The notes beneath the pieces are model-generated. The model was not told the origin of the DNA. It worked only from the letters and a program-made list of their open reading frames with translations, and ran no database searches. Below, piece after piece: positions 7,949-16,890 of a stretch of 32,511 bases of DNA (positions within the stretch are counted from its first letter, which is position 1; each line of letters begins with the position of its first letter). The translations under genes and the position numbers were made by a program. Source of the DNA: an uncultured Bacillota bacterium (GTDB taxonomy: Bacteria > Bacillota > Clostridia > Peptostreptococcales > Anaerovoracaceae); NCBI GenBank assembly GCA_946410475.1, contig CAMKAM010000003.1, positions 1-32,511 on the forward strand. The letters run 5' to 3'.

Positions 7949-8589
7949 TTCGAACCTCCTTTCATCCAGCTCTCATCCTTGGGATCGTCTCTGAACGCAA
8001 GGAGCTTGTCCTTGTCAGAGTCGTTGATATATCCCTTTTCGAGCGCTGTCTCTATCAGAGTGTCGAGGTCGAGCAGCGAGGTATATCTGACTCCCGCCTC
8101 CTCGAACCTTTCTATGCTGCGCTCCATTCCGTATGTGAATATGCTTACTACGCCGAGGACCTCAGCCCCTGCCTCGCGCAGAGCCTGAACGGCGTCCACA
8201 CACGAGCCGGCTGTGCTGACAAGATCTTCAACTACGACAGCCTTCTCGCCCTGCTTCAGTTCGCCTTCTATCCTGTTGCCGCGGCCGTGATCCTTTGCCG
8301 AGCCTCTTACATATCCCATCGGCAGTCCCAGGATATCAGCGCAGATCGCCGCGTGAGCGATGCCCGCTGTCGCCGTTCCCATCAGGACTTCACAGTCGGG
8401 ATATTTTTCCTCTATCTCTTTTGCCATCGCCTTTTCTACGATGTTCCTGACCTCAGGCGCTGTGAGGATCAGTCTGTTGTCACAGTAGATCGGGCTCTTG
8501 ATGCCGCTCGCCCATGTGAACGGCTCGTCCGGTCTGAGGAAAACCGCCTTTATCTCCAGTAATTTTTCTGCTATCAGTTTCTTATCCAT
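7945..8589 (-). CDS. pyrE: Orotate phosphoribosyltransferase
   Basis: Transfers the PRPP ribosyl-phosphate group to orotate, giving OMP. The 214-residue protein shows the OPRT signature: FTWASGIKSPIYCDNR near residues 19-34, RGSAKDHGRGNRIEG (flexible catalytic loop with Lys/His) near 95-110, and the PRPP motif VVVEDLVSTAGS near 117-128. It is first in its unit, with a GGGAGGA ribosome site and an extended -10 promoter upstream. Its stop overlaps the pyrB TTG start. Confidence 0.96.
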   Translation of the reverse strand: MDKKLIAEKLLEIKAVFLRPDEPFTWASGIKSPIYCDNRLILTAPEVRNIVEKAMAKEIEEKYPDCEVLMGTATAGIAHAAICADILGLPMGYVRGSAKDHGRGNRIEGELKQGEKAVVVEDLVSTAGSCVDAVQALREAGAEVLGVVSIFTYGMERSIERFEEAGVRYTSLLDLDTLIETALEKGYINDSDKDKLLAFRDDPKDESWMKGGSN

Positions 8590-8628
8590 CGTCTTCCTCC
8601 CGTGATGCTCTTCGTTAACTTCCTTTAT

Positions 8629-8637
8629 ATATTAGCA
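8629..8637 (-). promoter_or_regulatory. Extended -10 promoter for pyrE-pyrB-pyrI
   Basis: On the minus strand TG-C-TAATAT occupies 8637-8629, about 40 nt before the pyrE start. No good -35 box is visible, as is common with extended -10 promoters. The pyrF terminator lies directly upstream, so pyrEBI needs a promoter here. No PyrR-type attenuator hairpin follows it. Confidence 0.55.
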
Positions 8638-8665
8638 TAAACATGCCTGCAGGTGACACAAGAAA

Positions 8666-8703
8666 AAGAAAAACATCCGCCGCCCTTTACGGGCAAGCGG
8701 ACG
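8666..8703 (-). terminator. Intrinsic terminator after pyrF
   Basis: On the minus strand CGTCCGC (8703-8697) pairs with GCGGATG (8680-8674). An inner GCCC/GGGC pairing closes a GTAAA loop, and TTTTTC follows. It ends the pyc-pyrC-pyrK-pyrD-pyrF unit. Confidence 0.78.
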
Positions 8704-8712
8704 CCTTTATCA

Positions 8713-9408
8713 TCATCCGAGGAACTCTTTTACTGCGCGCTTGTAAGCAGCTACAGGATCGGCCGCCTTCGTTATCGGACGGCCCATGACGATATAGTCG
8801 GAGCCTCCCTTCGCCGCATCCTTCGGCGTCGTGATCCTGGTCTGGTCGCATATCATAGCTCCGCCGAACCTTATGCCCGGCGTGACTGTCATGAAGTCTT
8901 CGCCGCATGCTTCCTTTACGATGCCGGCTTCGAGCGGCGAGCATACTACACCCTGAAGGCCTGCCTCTTCTGCGAGCCTTGCGTAGGAAGCGACCACGTC
9001 TTCCATCTTTCCGGGGATAAGGATCTCTTCGTTCATCCTCTTCTCATCCGTGCTCGTCAGCTGCGTTACGCCGATGAGGATCGTATCCCTGCCTCCGGAT
9101 CTGAGACCTTCGAGCGCCCACTCCATCATCATCTTCGTTCCTGCGACGTGGACGTTCGTCATGTCGACATCGAGTCCGGCGAGCACAGCCATAGCGCTCT
9201 TTACAGTATTCGGTATGTCATGGAGCTTCAGGTCAAGGAAGATCCTGTGTCCTCTCGCCTTTATCTCTCTTACTATATCCGGTCCTTCCGCGTAGAACAG
9301 TTCCATCCCTATCTTCACGAAGGGTTTCTCATCCGTGAACAGATCCAGAAACGCGAGGGTATCTTCCTTTGTCGGAAAATCCAGCGCGATAATAACATCT
9401 TTAGCCAT
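8713..9408 (-). CDS. pyrF: Orotidine 5'-phosphate decarboxylase
   Basis: Final step of UMP synthesis: decarboxylation of OMP. The 231-residue TIM barrel begins MAKDVIIALDFPT and carries the catalytic DLKLHDIPNT motif (Asp-Lys-x-x-Asp) near residue 60. The C-terminal phosphate-binding IVMGRPITKAADP is also present. AAGGA lies 8 nt before ATG, and the gap from pyrD is 18 nt. It is the last gene of the unit and is followed by a terminator. PyrF and PyrE are in different transcription units although they act in sequence. Confidence 0.97.
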   Translation of the reverse strand: MAKDVIIALDFPTKEDTLAFLDLFTDEKPFVKIGMELFYAEGPDIVREIKARGHRIFLDLKLHDIPNTVKSAMAVLAGLDVDMTNVHVAGTKMMMEWALEGLRSGGRDTILIGVTQLTSTDEKRMNEEILIPGKMEDVVASYARLAEEAGLQGVVCSPLEAGIVKEACGEDFMTVTPGIRFGGAMICDQTRITTPKDAAKGGSDYIVMGRPITKAADPVAAYKRAVKEFLG

Positions 9409-9426
9409 TTCGTTGTTCCTTTCCGC

Positions 9427-10335
9427 TTACGCTATCCCGCGTATCTCATCGAGGCTCTCTATCCCGAGCTCTTCCATCCTCTCAGGAAGCTCGTCCACCA
9501 GCCTCGAGCAGGTCCACGGATCCACAAGGTTCGCCGCCCCGATCTGGACGGCGCTCGCCCCGGCCATTATCATCTCGATGACGTCATCCACTGTAGCGAT
9601 GCCGCCCATGCCTATGATCGGGATGTCCACCGCATGCCTTACCTGATCGACCATCCTCAGCGCGACCGGGAATATTCCGGGCCCGGAATACCCGCCGTAT
9701 CTGTTGGCGAGCACGGGCTTTCTCCTCTTTATATCTATCCTCATGCCAAGGAGAGTGTTGATGAGGCTGATGCCGTCAGCTCCTGCCGCCTCGCATCCCT
9801 TTGCCATGTCCGCGATATCAGTCACGTTCGGCGACAGTTTCACGAAGACCGGCTTGTGTGTCACGGCCTTGACGGCGCGCGTGATCTTCTCAGTCTCCTT
9901 CCTGTCGCTCGCGAAGTTGACACCTCCCGCGTGGACGTTCGGGCAGCTGACGTTGACCTCGATGATCCCCACCGCCTGCACCTTGTCCATCGCCTCTGCG
10001 AGGGCAACGAATTCGTCCTCCGAAAAGCCGCTGATGTTCGCGATCAGGGGTTTCGGGAAGACCTTCTCGAGTCTGGGTATCTCTTCCATCAGAACTGCTC
10101 CGATCCCCGGGTTCTGGAGACCTACAGCGTTCAGCATCCCCGCCTGACAGTCAGCTATCCTCGGCTGCTCGTTGCCGAGCCTCGGATCTTTTGTCGTCCC
10201 TTTGAACGATATCGATCCGAGCTTCGATATGTCATACAGCTCGCTGAACTCACGACCGAAGCCGAACGTTCCGCTCGCCGGTATTATCGGGTTGTCCAGC
10301 ACCACGCCCGCGAGCGATACTCTCGTATCTACCAT
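9427..10335 (-). CDS. pyrD: Dihydroorotate dehydrogenase, class 1B catalytic subunit
   Basis: Oxidises dihydroorotate to orotate using FMN, with electrons leaving through PyrK to NAD+. The 302-residue protein starts at ATG 10335 (MVDTRVSLAGVVLDNP); the frame stays open further upstream, but only because it overlaps pyrK. GGAGG precedes the start by 6 nt and the ATG overlaps the pyrK TAG. Motifs are PASGTFGFG, NVSCPNV with the class 1 catalytic Cys near residue 130, LSPNVTDI, NRYGGYSGPGI, and GMGGI with the FMN phosphate loop near the C terminus. Pairing with pyrK marks it as class 1B. Confidence 0.97.
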   Translation of the reverse strand: MVDTRVSLAGVVLDNPIIPASGTFGFGREFSELYDISKLGSISFKGTTKDPRLGNEQPRIADCQAGMLNAVGLQNPGIGAVLMEEIPRLEKVFPKPLIANISGFSEDEFVALAEAMDKVQAVGIIEVNVSCPNVHAGGVNFASDRKETEKITRAVKAVTHKPVFVKLSPNVTDIADMAKGCEAAGADGISLINTLLGMRIDIKRRKPVLANRYGGYSGPGIFPVALRMVDQVRHAVDIPIIGMGGIATVDDVIEMIMAGASAVQIGAANLVDPWTCSRLVDELPERMEELGIESLDEIRGIA

Positions 10336-11075
10336 ATTATGTCCTCCTGCCTGAATATAGGTCCTTCCTTGCATACCCTCGCCGGGCCTTTCGCTGTTTC
10401 GATAGTGCACCCCATGCACGCTCCGAAGCCGCAGGCCATCCTGCCTCCGAGGTCGTACTGGCCGGAAGCCGTTATCTCGCTTACTGCCTTCATCATCGGG
10501 TCGGGCCCGCATACGCAGGCGTAAGCAAGATCGTTCTTTCCTTCTTCCTTCAACTTCTTCATCGCGTCGACGACCGTTCCTTTGACACCGACGCTTCCGT
10601 CCATCGTCGCTATCGTAAGGTCGCAGCCGACAGCCTTGAACTCCTCTGCGAAGAACATCTCTTCTTCATTATTGAAGCCGATGACCACGTGCGGGGCCAT
10701 CCCCGCGTCTGTGAGGATCTTCGCCAGCTGGTAAATAGGCATCGCGCCGGCGCCGCCGCCCGTAAGTATCGCGTGCTTCGGTATCTGCGAAAGATCGAAG
10801 CCGTTTCCGAGCGGGCAGAGGCAGCTGAGAGTATCTCCCGGCTCCATCGCCGCCATCTCAGCAGTTCCCTTGCCCACGATCTTGTATATTATATCGATGC
10901 CCTCAAAGTCGTAGCAGGCTATCGACATCGGTCTTCTCAGGTACAGTCCTTCGATCTTTATGTTCACGAACTGACCAGGGCCGCTGATCCGTGAGGTGTC
11001 TCCTTTGAGCCTCATCAGATATGTGCCTTTACATAGAAGATCGTTTTTTTCTATCGTGAATAATTCATCTTTCAT
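10329..11075 (-). CDS. pyrK: Dihydroorotate dehydrogenase electron-transfer subunit
   Basis: FAD and [2Fe-2S] protein that passes electrons from PyrD to NAD+. The 248-residue protein has a ferredoxin-reductase-like fold: RRPMSIACYD (FAD binding) near residue 50, the GGGAGAMPIYQLA nucleotide-binding segment near 108, and a C-terminal cluster motif ACGFGACMGC followed by RVCKEGP (C-x4-C-x2-C-x11-C). The ATG lies inside the end of pyrC (11-nt overlap), and its stop overlaps pyrD. All four cluster cysteines are present. Confidence 0.96.
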   Translation of the reverse strand: MKDELFTIEKNDLLCKGTYLMRLKGDTSRISGPGQFVNIKIEGLYLRRPMSIACYDFEGIDIIYKIVGKGTAEMAAMEPGDTLSCLCPLGNGFDLSQIPKHAILTGGGAGAMPIYQLAKILTDAGMAPHVVIGFNNEEEMFFAEEFKAVGCDLTIATMDGSVGVKGTVVDAMKKLKEEGKNDLAYACVCGPDPMMKAVSEITASGQYDLGGRMACGFGACMGCTIETAKGPARVCKEGPIFRQEDIIW

Positions 11076-12282
11076 ATACTATCTTTCCTTCTGTCATCGT
11101 AAGCATTATCCTGCCGCTGACATCCATTCCCTCGAACGGCGTCGACCTTCCCTTGCTCTTCCAGCCCGAAGGATCGATCCTGAACTGCTCTTCGAGATCC
11201 ACGACGGCCAGATCCGCTGCCGCGCCGGCTTCGATCCTTCCGCCCGGCAGGCCGAACCTCTGCGCCGGAGCCGTGCTCATCAGCTTTATCAGTCTCGCGA
11301 CGTCAATGACGCCTCCTTCGACGAGCTGTGTATACATCACCGGGAAGGCGCTCTCAAGACCGAGTATCCCGTTGAGGCTTCCCTTGAAGCCCTTCGATTT
11401 TTCCTCGGCGCTGTGCGGCGCGTGGTCTGTAGCGATCATATCGAGAGTGCCGTCGGCCGCGGCTTCGAGAAGGGCCTCTCTGTCGGCAGCCGTCCTGATC
11501 GGCGGGTTCATCTTGAATCTTCCGTCGTCAGGAAGATTCTCGTTCGAAAAGACCAGATAGTGCGGGGCCGTCTCGAAGGTGACGTCTATGCCCTGCTTTT
11601 TCGCCTCTCTGATGAGGCGGATCGACTCGGCCGAAGATACGTGGCATACGTGGTATGAAGCCCCTGTCTTCTGCGCGAGATCGAGGTCGCGGACTATCTG
11701 CATGTATTCGCTTCTCGGATCTTCAGGCGCGTAGTTCGTGTCCTCGCTGTGGGCAACGATCAGTTTTCCCAGCGCTTTCGCACGCCTCATCGCTTCTTCC
11801 ATCAGCGCACCGTCCTGCACTCCGACCCCGTCATCGGAGAAGGCGCACACATACGGCGCCAGAGCTTCGAGATTGGCGACCTTCTTTCCGTCAGTGATCC
11901 TTCCGTACGGGATGACCCTGCTGTGCGCCCCTATGGACGATCCGAGTTTTTCTATAGCGGCAAGCTGCGGGCGAAGTCCGTCGAGATCGTACGGCGAGGG
12001 CGTGAGGTTCGGCATCGGAAGGACGGCTGAATATCCGCCTGCCGCCGCCGCGAGCGCTCCCGTCTGTATCGTCTCTTTGTACTCCGCACCCGGCTCTCTG
12101 AAATGGACATGGACGTCGATCAACCCCGGTATAACGAAAAAGTTATCGCAATGGATAACTTTTTCGGCTTTTTCTTTTATGTCGGGGCCAATGGCGACTA
12201 TCCTGCCTTCATCCGTCACTACGTCAGCGGAAACGAATCCGTTACCGCAAAATACGCTAGCTCCGGTCAGCATTGTTCTCAT
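11065..12282 (-). CDS. pyrC: Dihydroorotase (type I)
   Basis: Zinc amidohydrolase that cyclises carbamoyl-aspartate to dihydroorotate. About 405 residues. Metal motifs are DVHVHFREPG near residue 57 and IATDHAPHS near 300, with VAHSED and CHVSS between them, as in the long type I enzymes. I chose ATG 12282 (MRTMLTG): AAGGAG lies 6 nt before it, whereas ATG 12288 directly abuts that ribosome site. It follows pyc by 24 nt with no terminator between. Confidence 0.96.
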   Translation of the reverse strand: MRTMLTGASVFCGNGFVSADVVTDEGRIVAIGPDIKEKAEKVIHCDNFFVIPGLIDVHVHFREPGAEYKETIQTGALAAAAGGYSAVLPMPNLTPSPYDLDGLRPQLAAIEKLGSSIGAHSRVIPYGRITDGKKVANLEALAPYVCAFSDDGVGVQDGALMEEAMRRAKALGKLIVAHSEDTNYAPEDPRSEYMQIVRDLDLAQKTGASYHVCHVSSAESIRLIREAKKQGIDVTFETAPHYLVFSNENLPDDGRFKMNPPIRTAADREALLEAAADGTLDMIATDHAPHSAEEKSKGFKGSLNGILGLESAFPVMYTQLVEGGVIDVARLIKLMSTAPAQRFGLPGGRIEAGAAADLAVVDLEEQFRIDPSGWKSKGRSTPFEGMDVSGRIMLTMTEGKIVYER

Positions 12283-12306
12283 TGGCATCTCCTTGTTTTT
12301 TTCTAA

Positions 12307-15300
12307 TTACTCAGCATCTTCAGCGTCAGCCTCAGCGATCCTTGCGATCAGCTGACCGCTGTCTACCGACTCGCCTTCCTCGACGCAGAGCTCTTCGACT
12401 ACGCCGCTCATCGTCGCGAGGATGTTCGTCTCCATCTTCATCGCTTCGATTACCGCGATCGGCTCGCCTTCTTCGACCTTCTGGCCTCTGCTTACAAGCA
12501 GCTTGACGATCGTTCCGGAGATGTTAGCGCCTACCTGAGTATCATCGCCTTCGTCAGCGTACAGGATGATGTTCTCTGATCCGATGACTCCGGCCTTCTC
12601 GTCTCTGACGTTGATGACCATGCGTGCGCCGTTGAGTTCGAATACGCAGTCGACAGTACCGTCATTGTTGTGCTCCTTGACTTCGAGGAGTTTGATGACC
12701 CACTCTTTTCCTTCTTCGATCTTGACTTCGCATGTCTCGCCTTCAGCAAGTCCGTGGAAGAAGATGTCGGAACCCATCTTGCGGTAGTCGCCGTCCTTCT
12801 CGAGTTTGTCGAGGTAGTCCTCATAGACCTTCTCGAACAGAGCGTATGACAGGCACTCTTTTTCGTTACCTTCAAGGCCGTGTTCCTTCTGCAGTTTTTC
12901 TTTGACTGCGTCGAAGTCTACAGGCTCGAGCAGTTCGCCCGGTCTGCATGTGATCGGCTTCTTGTCCTTGAGGACGAGCTTCTGGAGTCTCTCCGGGAAG
13001 CCGCCTTCCGGCTGTCCCATCATTCCTTCGAAGAACGATACGATCGAATCCGGGAAGTCTACTCCCTGTGCCTTTTCATATATGTTCTGCGGAGTGAATC
13101 CGTTCTGTACCATGAAGATGGCCATATCGCCTACAGCCTTCGATGACGGCGTTACCTTTACGATGTCGCCGAGCATCTGGTTGACCTCGCGGTACATGTC
13201 TTTGACTTCCTTGAACTTGTGACCGAGTCCGAAGCTCTCTACCTGCGGCTTGAGGTTCGAATACTGTCCGCCAGGAAGTTCATATTTGTATATCTCAGCT
13301 GTCGAAGCTGTGAAGTCTGATTCGAACTTGTTGTATACCGGTCTTACGTCAGCCCAGTAATCCGAGAGAACCTGCAGGTCGTCGAGGTTGAGTCCTGTGT
13401 CTCTGCGGGCGTGTTCGCATGCTGCGACGATGGAGTTCAGCGACGGCTGGCTGGTGAGGCCGGACATGCTGGAGATAGCAGCGTCCGCGATATCCAGGTC
13501 CGCGATAGCAGCAAGTGCTACTGTAGCGACGCCGTTTCCGGATGTGTCGTGAGTATGCAGATGTACCGGTATAGTAAGCTCGTTCTTCAGAGCTGTGATG
13601 AGCTCTCTTGCGGCTACAGGTCTCAGCAGTCCGGACATGTCCTTGATGCCGAGGATGTGAGCGCCTCTCTTCTCGAGCTCCTTAGCCATCTTGACATAGT
13701 AGTCAAGAGTGTACTTCGTCTTTGTCGGGTCGAGGATGTCGCCTGTGTAGCAGATGCATGCCTCAGCGACCTTGCCCTGGTTGAGGACTTCGTCGAGAGC
13801 GACCTCCATGCCCTGGATCCAGTTCAGCGAGTCGAAGATCCTGAATACGTCGATGCCGCTCTTGGCCGACTGCTTGACGAATCTTCTGATGACGTTGTCC
13901 GGATAGTTCTTGTATCCTACGCCGTTAGCTCCTCTGAGAAGCATCTGGAACAGAATGTTCGGGATCTTAGCTCTGAGCGTTTCGAGTCTCTCCCACGGAT
14001 CCTCGCCGAGGAACCTGATCGATGTGTCGAACGTAGCTCCGCCCCACATCTCGAGTGAGAAGAGGTCTCTGCCGTAGTAAGCGACTCCCGGCGCGATCTT
14101 TTCCATGTCTACCGTACGAACACGTGTAGCCATCAGCGACTGCTGAGCGTCACGCATCGTAGTATCCGTCATGAGCAGTCCCTTCTGCTCGAGGATCCAC
14201 TTCGAAAGAGCTTCAGGGCCTCTCTCATCGAGGATCTGCTTCGTTCCTCTGAGCTTGGCGATCTCTTCCTGCGGGATCTTCGGGAATACAGGTACGTTGA
14301 ACTCCGGTTTTTCTCCTCTTGTCTCGTTGACGTATTTGTTAGCGAGGAACTTGAGGATACGGGTCTCTTCGTCCTTCTTCTGTGCTATATTGAACAGCTC
14401 CGGATTGTCTCCGATGAAGCCTGTGTTGCAGTTTCCTTCTTTGAACGTCTTGTGGTTCAGTACGTTGATCAGGAAGTTGGCGTTCGTTTTGACACCCTTG
14501 ATCTGAGTTTCTCTCAGGGCTCTGATCGCCTTTCTTCTTGTATCTTCGAACGTTCTTGCGTGAGCCGTCAGTTTGACGAGCAGGCTGTCGTAGTACGGTG
14601 TGATCTCAGCGCCCGAGTAGCAGTTGCCTGCGTCGAGTCTGATACCGAATCCGGCAGCGCTCCTATATACTTCGATAGTACCGTAGTCCGGTGCGAATCC
14701 GTTCTGCGGGTCCTCTGTCGTGATACGGCACTGGATAGCATATCCGTTCGTTTTGATCTCATCCTGCTTGAGGTTGAGCTGCGGTGAGTCGAGTCTGTAA
14801 CCCTGAGCGATCATGATCTGAGCCTGAACGAGGTCGATGTCAGTTACGAGCTCTGTTACTGTGTGCTCTACCTGGATACGCGGGTTCATCTCGATGAAGT
14901 AGTGGTTGCCTTCGTTGTCGAAGAGGAACTCTACCGTACCTGCTCCGCGGTAGTCTACCGCATGAGCGATCTTCAGAGCATCATTGCAGATGTCCTGTCT
15001 CTGCTCTTCCGTAAGGCAAAGCGACGGTGTGAACTCGATTACCTTCTGATATCTTCTCTGTACAGAGCAGTCTCTCTCGTAGAGGTGTACGATGTTGCCG
15101 TATTTGTCTCCGAGGACCTGTACTTCGATGTGCTTCGGTTTGTCGAGGTATTTCTCGATGAATATATCGTCGATGCCGAAAGCCTTCTTGGCTTCGCTCT
15201 GAGCGCTGTGGAACTCTTCTACGAGTCTCTCCGGCGTGTTGACGATCCTCATGCCTCTTCCGCCGCCGCCGGCAGCAGCCTTCAGCATTACAGGATATCC

Positions 15301-15774
15301 CGCCTTCTCAGCGAACTCAATGGCTTCTTCTTCTGATTTGATCGCCTCTTCAACGCCCGGGATAGTCTGGACATTGACGCTCTTGGCTACGATCTTGGAC
15401 TGGATCTTGTCACCGAGGCTGTGCATCATGTCCGCTGTCGGTCCGATGAACTCGATACCGGCGTCAGCGCAGGCCTGTGCGAAGTCCGGGTTCTCCGAAA
15501 GGAGTCCGTATCCGGGGTGGATCGCATCTACGCCCTTGGCTACAGCCAGGTCGACGATCTCCTGGATGGAAAGGTAAGCGTCTACAGGCGACTTGCCTTT
15601 GCCGATCTGATACGATTCGTCGGCTTTTGTTCTGAAGCTTGCGTTCTTATCCTCTTCCGAATAGATGGCGACGCTCCTGATGCCGAGCTCTCTGCAAGCT
15701 CTGATGATCCTTGTTGCGATCTCGCCTCTGTTCGCGACAAGGACTCTTTTGAAAGTTTTTATCTCTTCCTTCAT
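12307..15774 (-). CDS. pyc: Pyruvate carboxylase
   Basis: Biotin-dependent, ATP-driven carboxylation of pyruvate to oxaloacetate. About 1155 residues in one chain: biotin carboxylase and ATP-grasp domain (VLVANRGEIATRIIRA near residue 10, AAAGGGGRGMRIV near 160, FIEMNPRIQVEHTVTE near 285), carboxyltransferase TIM barrel (TDTTMRDAQQSL near 530, with the HLHTHDTSGNG metal-site His pair near 735), then an allosteric linker and the biotinyl domain with EAMKMETN (Lys about 1113). The start at 15774 is set by AAAGGAG 8 nt upstream; the frame is open to 15807, but those codons contain the ribosome site. It heads the pyrC-K-D-F unit, which suggests it supplies oxaloacetate for aspartate made for PyrB. 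Confidence 0.97.
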   Translation of the reverse strand: MKEEIKTFKRVLVANRGEIATRIIRACRELGIRSVAIYSEEDKNASFRTKADESYQIGKGKSPVDAYLSIQEIVDLAVAKGVDAIHPGYGLLSENPDFAQACADAGIEFIGPTADMMHSLGDKIQSKIVAKSVNVQTIPGVEEAIKSEEEAIEFAEKAGYPVMLKAAAGGGGRGMRIVNTPERLVEEFHSAQSEAKKAFGIDDIFIEKYLDKPKHIEVQVLGDKYGNIVHLYERDCSVQRRYQKVIEFTPSLCLTEEQRQDICNDALKIAHAVDYRGAGTVEFLFDNEGNHYFIEMNPRIQVEHTVTELVTDIDLVQAQIMIAQGYRLDSPQLNLKQDEIKTNGYAIQCRITTEDPQNGFAPDYGTIEVYRSAAGFGIRLDAGNCYSGAEITPYYDSLLVKLTAHARTFEDTRRKAIRALRETQIKGVKTNANFLINVLNHKTFKEGNCNTGFIGDNPELFNIAQKKDEETRILKFLANKYVNETRGEKPEFNVPVFPKIPQEEIAKLRGTKQILDERGPEALSKWILEQKGLLMTDTTMRDAQQSLMATRVRTVDMEKIAPGVAYYGRDLFSLEMWGGATFDTSIRFLGEDPWERLETLRAKIPNILFQMLLRGANGVGYKNYPDNVIRRFVKQSAKSGIDVFRIFDSLNWIQGMEVALDEVLNQGKVAEACICYTGDILDPTKTKYTLDYYVKMAKELEKRGAHILGIKDMSGLLRPVAARELITALKNELTIPVHLHTHDTSGNGVATVALAAIADLDIADAAISSMSGLTSQPSLNSIVAACEHARRDTGLNLDDLQVLSDYWADVRPVYNKFESDFTASTAEIYKYELPGGQYSNLKPQVESFGLGHKFKEVKDMYREVNQMLGDIVKVTPSSKAVGDMAIFMVQNGFTPQNIYEKAQGVDFPDSIVSFFEGMMGQPEGGFPERLQKLVLKDKKPITCRPGELLEPVDFDAVKEKLQKEHGLEGNEKECLSYALFEKVYEDYLDKLEKDGDYRKMGSDIFFHGLAEGETCEVKIEEGKEWVIKLLEVKEHNNDGTVDCVFELNGARMVINVRDEKAGVIGSENIILYADEGDDTQVGANISGTIVKLLVSRGQKVEEGEPIAVIEAMKMETNILATMSGVVEELCVEEGESVDSGQLIARIAEADAEDAE

Positions 15775-15807
15775 CGTTTCTGCTCCTTTTTTTGCTCTAC
15801 TATCCAT

Positions 15808-15820
15808 CAGTGATACACTG
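15808..15820. promoter_or_regulatory. Perfect 5-bp dyad in the pyc leader
   Basis: CAGTG-ATA-CACTG lies at about +6 to +18 of the proposed pyc transcript. It could be a repressor site or a small hairpin. No second copy was noticed near pyrE. Function is unproven. Confidence 0.4.
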
Positions 15821-15825
15821 GGAAA

Positions 15826-15854
15826 ATGATATCACGAATACCGTTCTCCCGCAA
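15826..15854 (-). promoter_or_regulatory. Candidate pyc promoter
   Basis: On the minus strand TTGCGG (15854-15849), a 17-nt spacer and TATCAT (15831-15826). The -35 box is weak, but spacing is ideal and the -10 is one mismatch from consensus. It lies across the stop codon of the upstream hydrolase gene. Confidence 0.5.
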
Positions 15855-16821
15855 CACTAAAATACTGTTTCACAAATCGTGAAACCGCTTCAAAATACCC
15901 ATTTTCATCGGTTTTTTTCGACTGACAATGGCCGGCGTTTTCCACCGTGTATGAATCCTTTTCCGCACCGGCAGATTTGTACAACTTTTTGTGCATTTTA
16001 TACGGCACGAAATCATCGGCTTCCCCATGTATGAAGAGTATCGGCACGGAAGAATCCCTCACCTGGCGCACCGCGTTGCCGTCTTTTCTGATGCTGTATC
16101 CGCAGAAGATCCTCGTCCAGAGGCTCATCGCGTTCAGGAGCGGGAACGACGGGATGCCGAACCGCTTCTTCGTCTGGTATTTCAGTTCTTCTTTTATCGA
16201 GGTGTATCCGCAGTCTTCCACTATGCACCTGACCTGCTTCGGCAGATCGTGGCCGGAAGCCATCATCACTGTCGCCCCTCCCATGGATATGCCGAACAGG
16301 AGAACGCCGATGTCCTCGCCGTAATGCTCTGCCAGCCAGTCCGTCCAGTCGAGCACGTCGAAGCTGTCGTGCCAGCCCATGCCTCTGTATGTGCCGGCGC
16401 TGTCGCCGTGGCCCCTGAGGTCGACCGACAGAGTGCTGAATCCCATGTCATAGAAAAGCTTTGAGTATTCTCCCATAGAGGAAGCATCGGTAGTGTATCC
16501 GTGGCAGACCACCGCCCACTGCTTGTTGACGGCGGCGCCGCTTTCAGCAGCTTCTTCGCTTACTTCGGCATCATGGTCCCGCTCAACTTTTATGCCATGG
16601 AGCAGGAGGCCGTCCTCCGACTGCATATACACGTCCTCGAGCCTTCCCTCTTCACGCATCTCATCATAAAAAGAAGTGTCGGCGGGCTCCCTCGATATCA
16701 CCTTGCCGCGCATCCTCCTGAAGACGCTGTCGGAACGGATCACGGTATCGAAAAAGTAGTACCCCGCACCGAGGACAGCCGCTGTCAGTATTAGTATTAT
16801 CTGCAGTATCAATATAGGCAT
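15832..16821 (-). CDS. Membrane-anchored alpha/beta hydrolase
   Basis: The 329-residue protein has an N-terminal hydrophobic helix (about residues 3-25), so it is probably tethered with the catalytic domain outside the membrane. The fold signature is complete: VCHGYTTDASS (oxyanion region), VDLRGHGDSAG, the nucleophile elbow LFGISMGG (Ser about 178), FIHGEADDFVP (Asp) and NAGHC (His). It resembles the YqkD/S33-type hydrolases; the substrate is unknown. It has its own promoter. The ribosome site AAAGGAG is 11 nt from ATG, a little long. It ends just before pyc, with no terminator seen. Confidence 0.9.
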   Translation of the reverse strand: MPILILQIILILTAAVLGAGYYFFDTVIRSDSVFRRMRGKVISREPADTSFYDEMREEGRLEDVYMQSEDGLLLHGIKVERDHDAEVSEEAAESGAAVNKQWAVVCHGYTTDASSMGEYSKLFYDMGFSTLSVDLRGHGDSAGTYRGMGWHDSFDVLDWTDWLAEHYGEDIGVLLFGISMGGATVMMASGHDLPKQVRCIVEDCGYTSIKEELKYQTKKRFGIPSFPLLNAMSLWTRIFCGYSIRKDGNAVRQVRDSSVPILFIHGEADDFVPYKMHKKLYKSAGAEKDSYTVENAGHCQSKKTDENGYFEAVSRFVKQYFSVAGERYS

Positions 16822-16847
16822 ATGGACCTTGTCTCCTTTTCCCTCTA

Positions 16848-16876
16848 ATCATATACCATCGACGGCTTTATGACAA
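16848..16876 (-). promoter_or_regulatory. Promoter of the alpha/beta hydrolase gene
   Basis: On the minus strand TTGTCA (16876-16871), 17 nt, TATGAT (16853-16848). Both boxes are one mismatch from consensus. Confidence 0.7.
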
Positions 16877-16890
16877 AAGTTAAGCAAACA

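Noticed and set aside
6701..8188. A 495-codon plus-strand open frame
   Set aside because: It is antisense to pyrI, pyrB and part of pyrE, with biased composition and no motifs.
10336..10512. Longer N terminus for PyrD
   Set aside because: The extension lies entirely within pyrK in another frame. Class 1B enzymes are about 300 residues, and GGAGG supports ATG at 10335.
8653..10524. A 623-codon open frame on the plus strand
   Set aside because: It is antisense to pyrF, pyrD and pyrK, which have full family motifs, ribosome sites and overlaps. The plus frame is Arg/His-rich and resembles no protein family.
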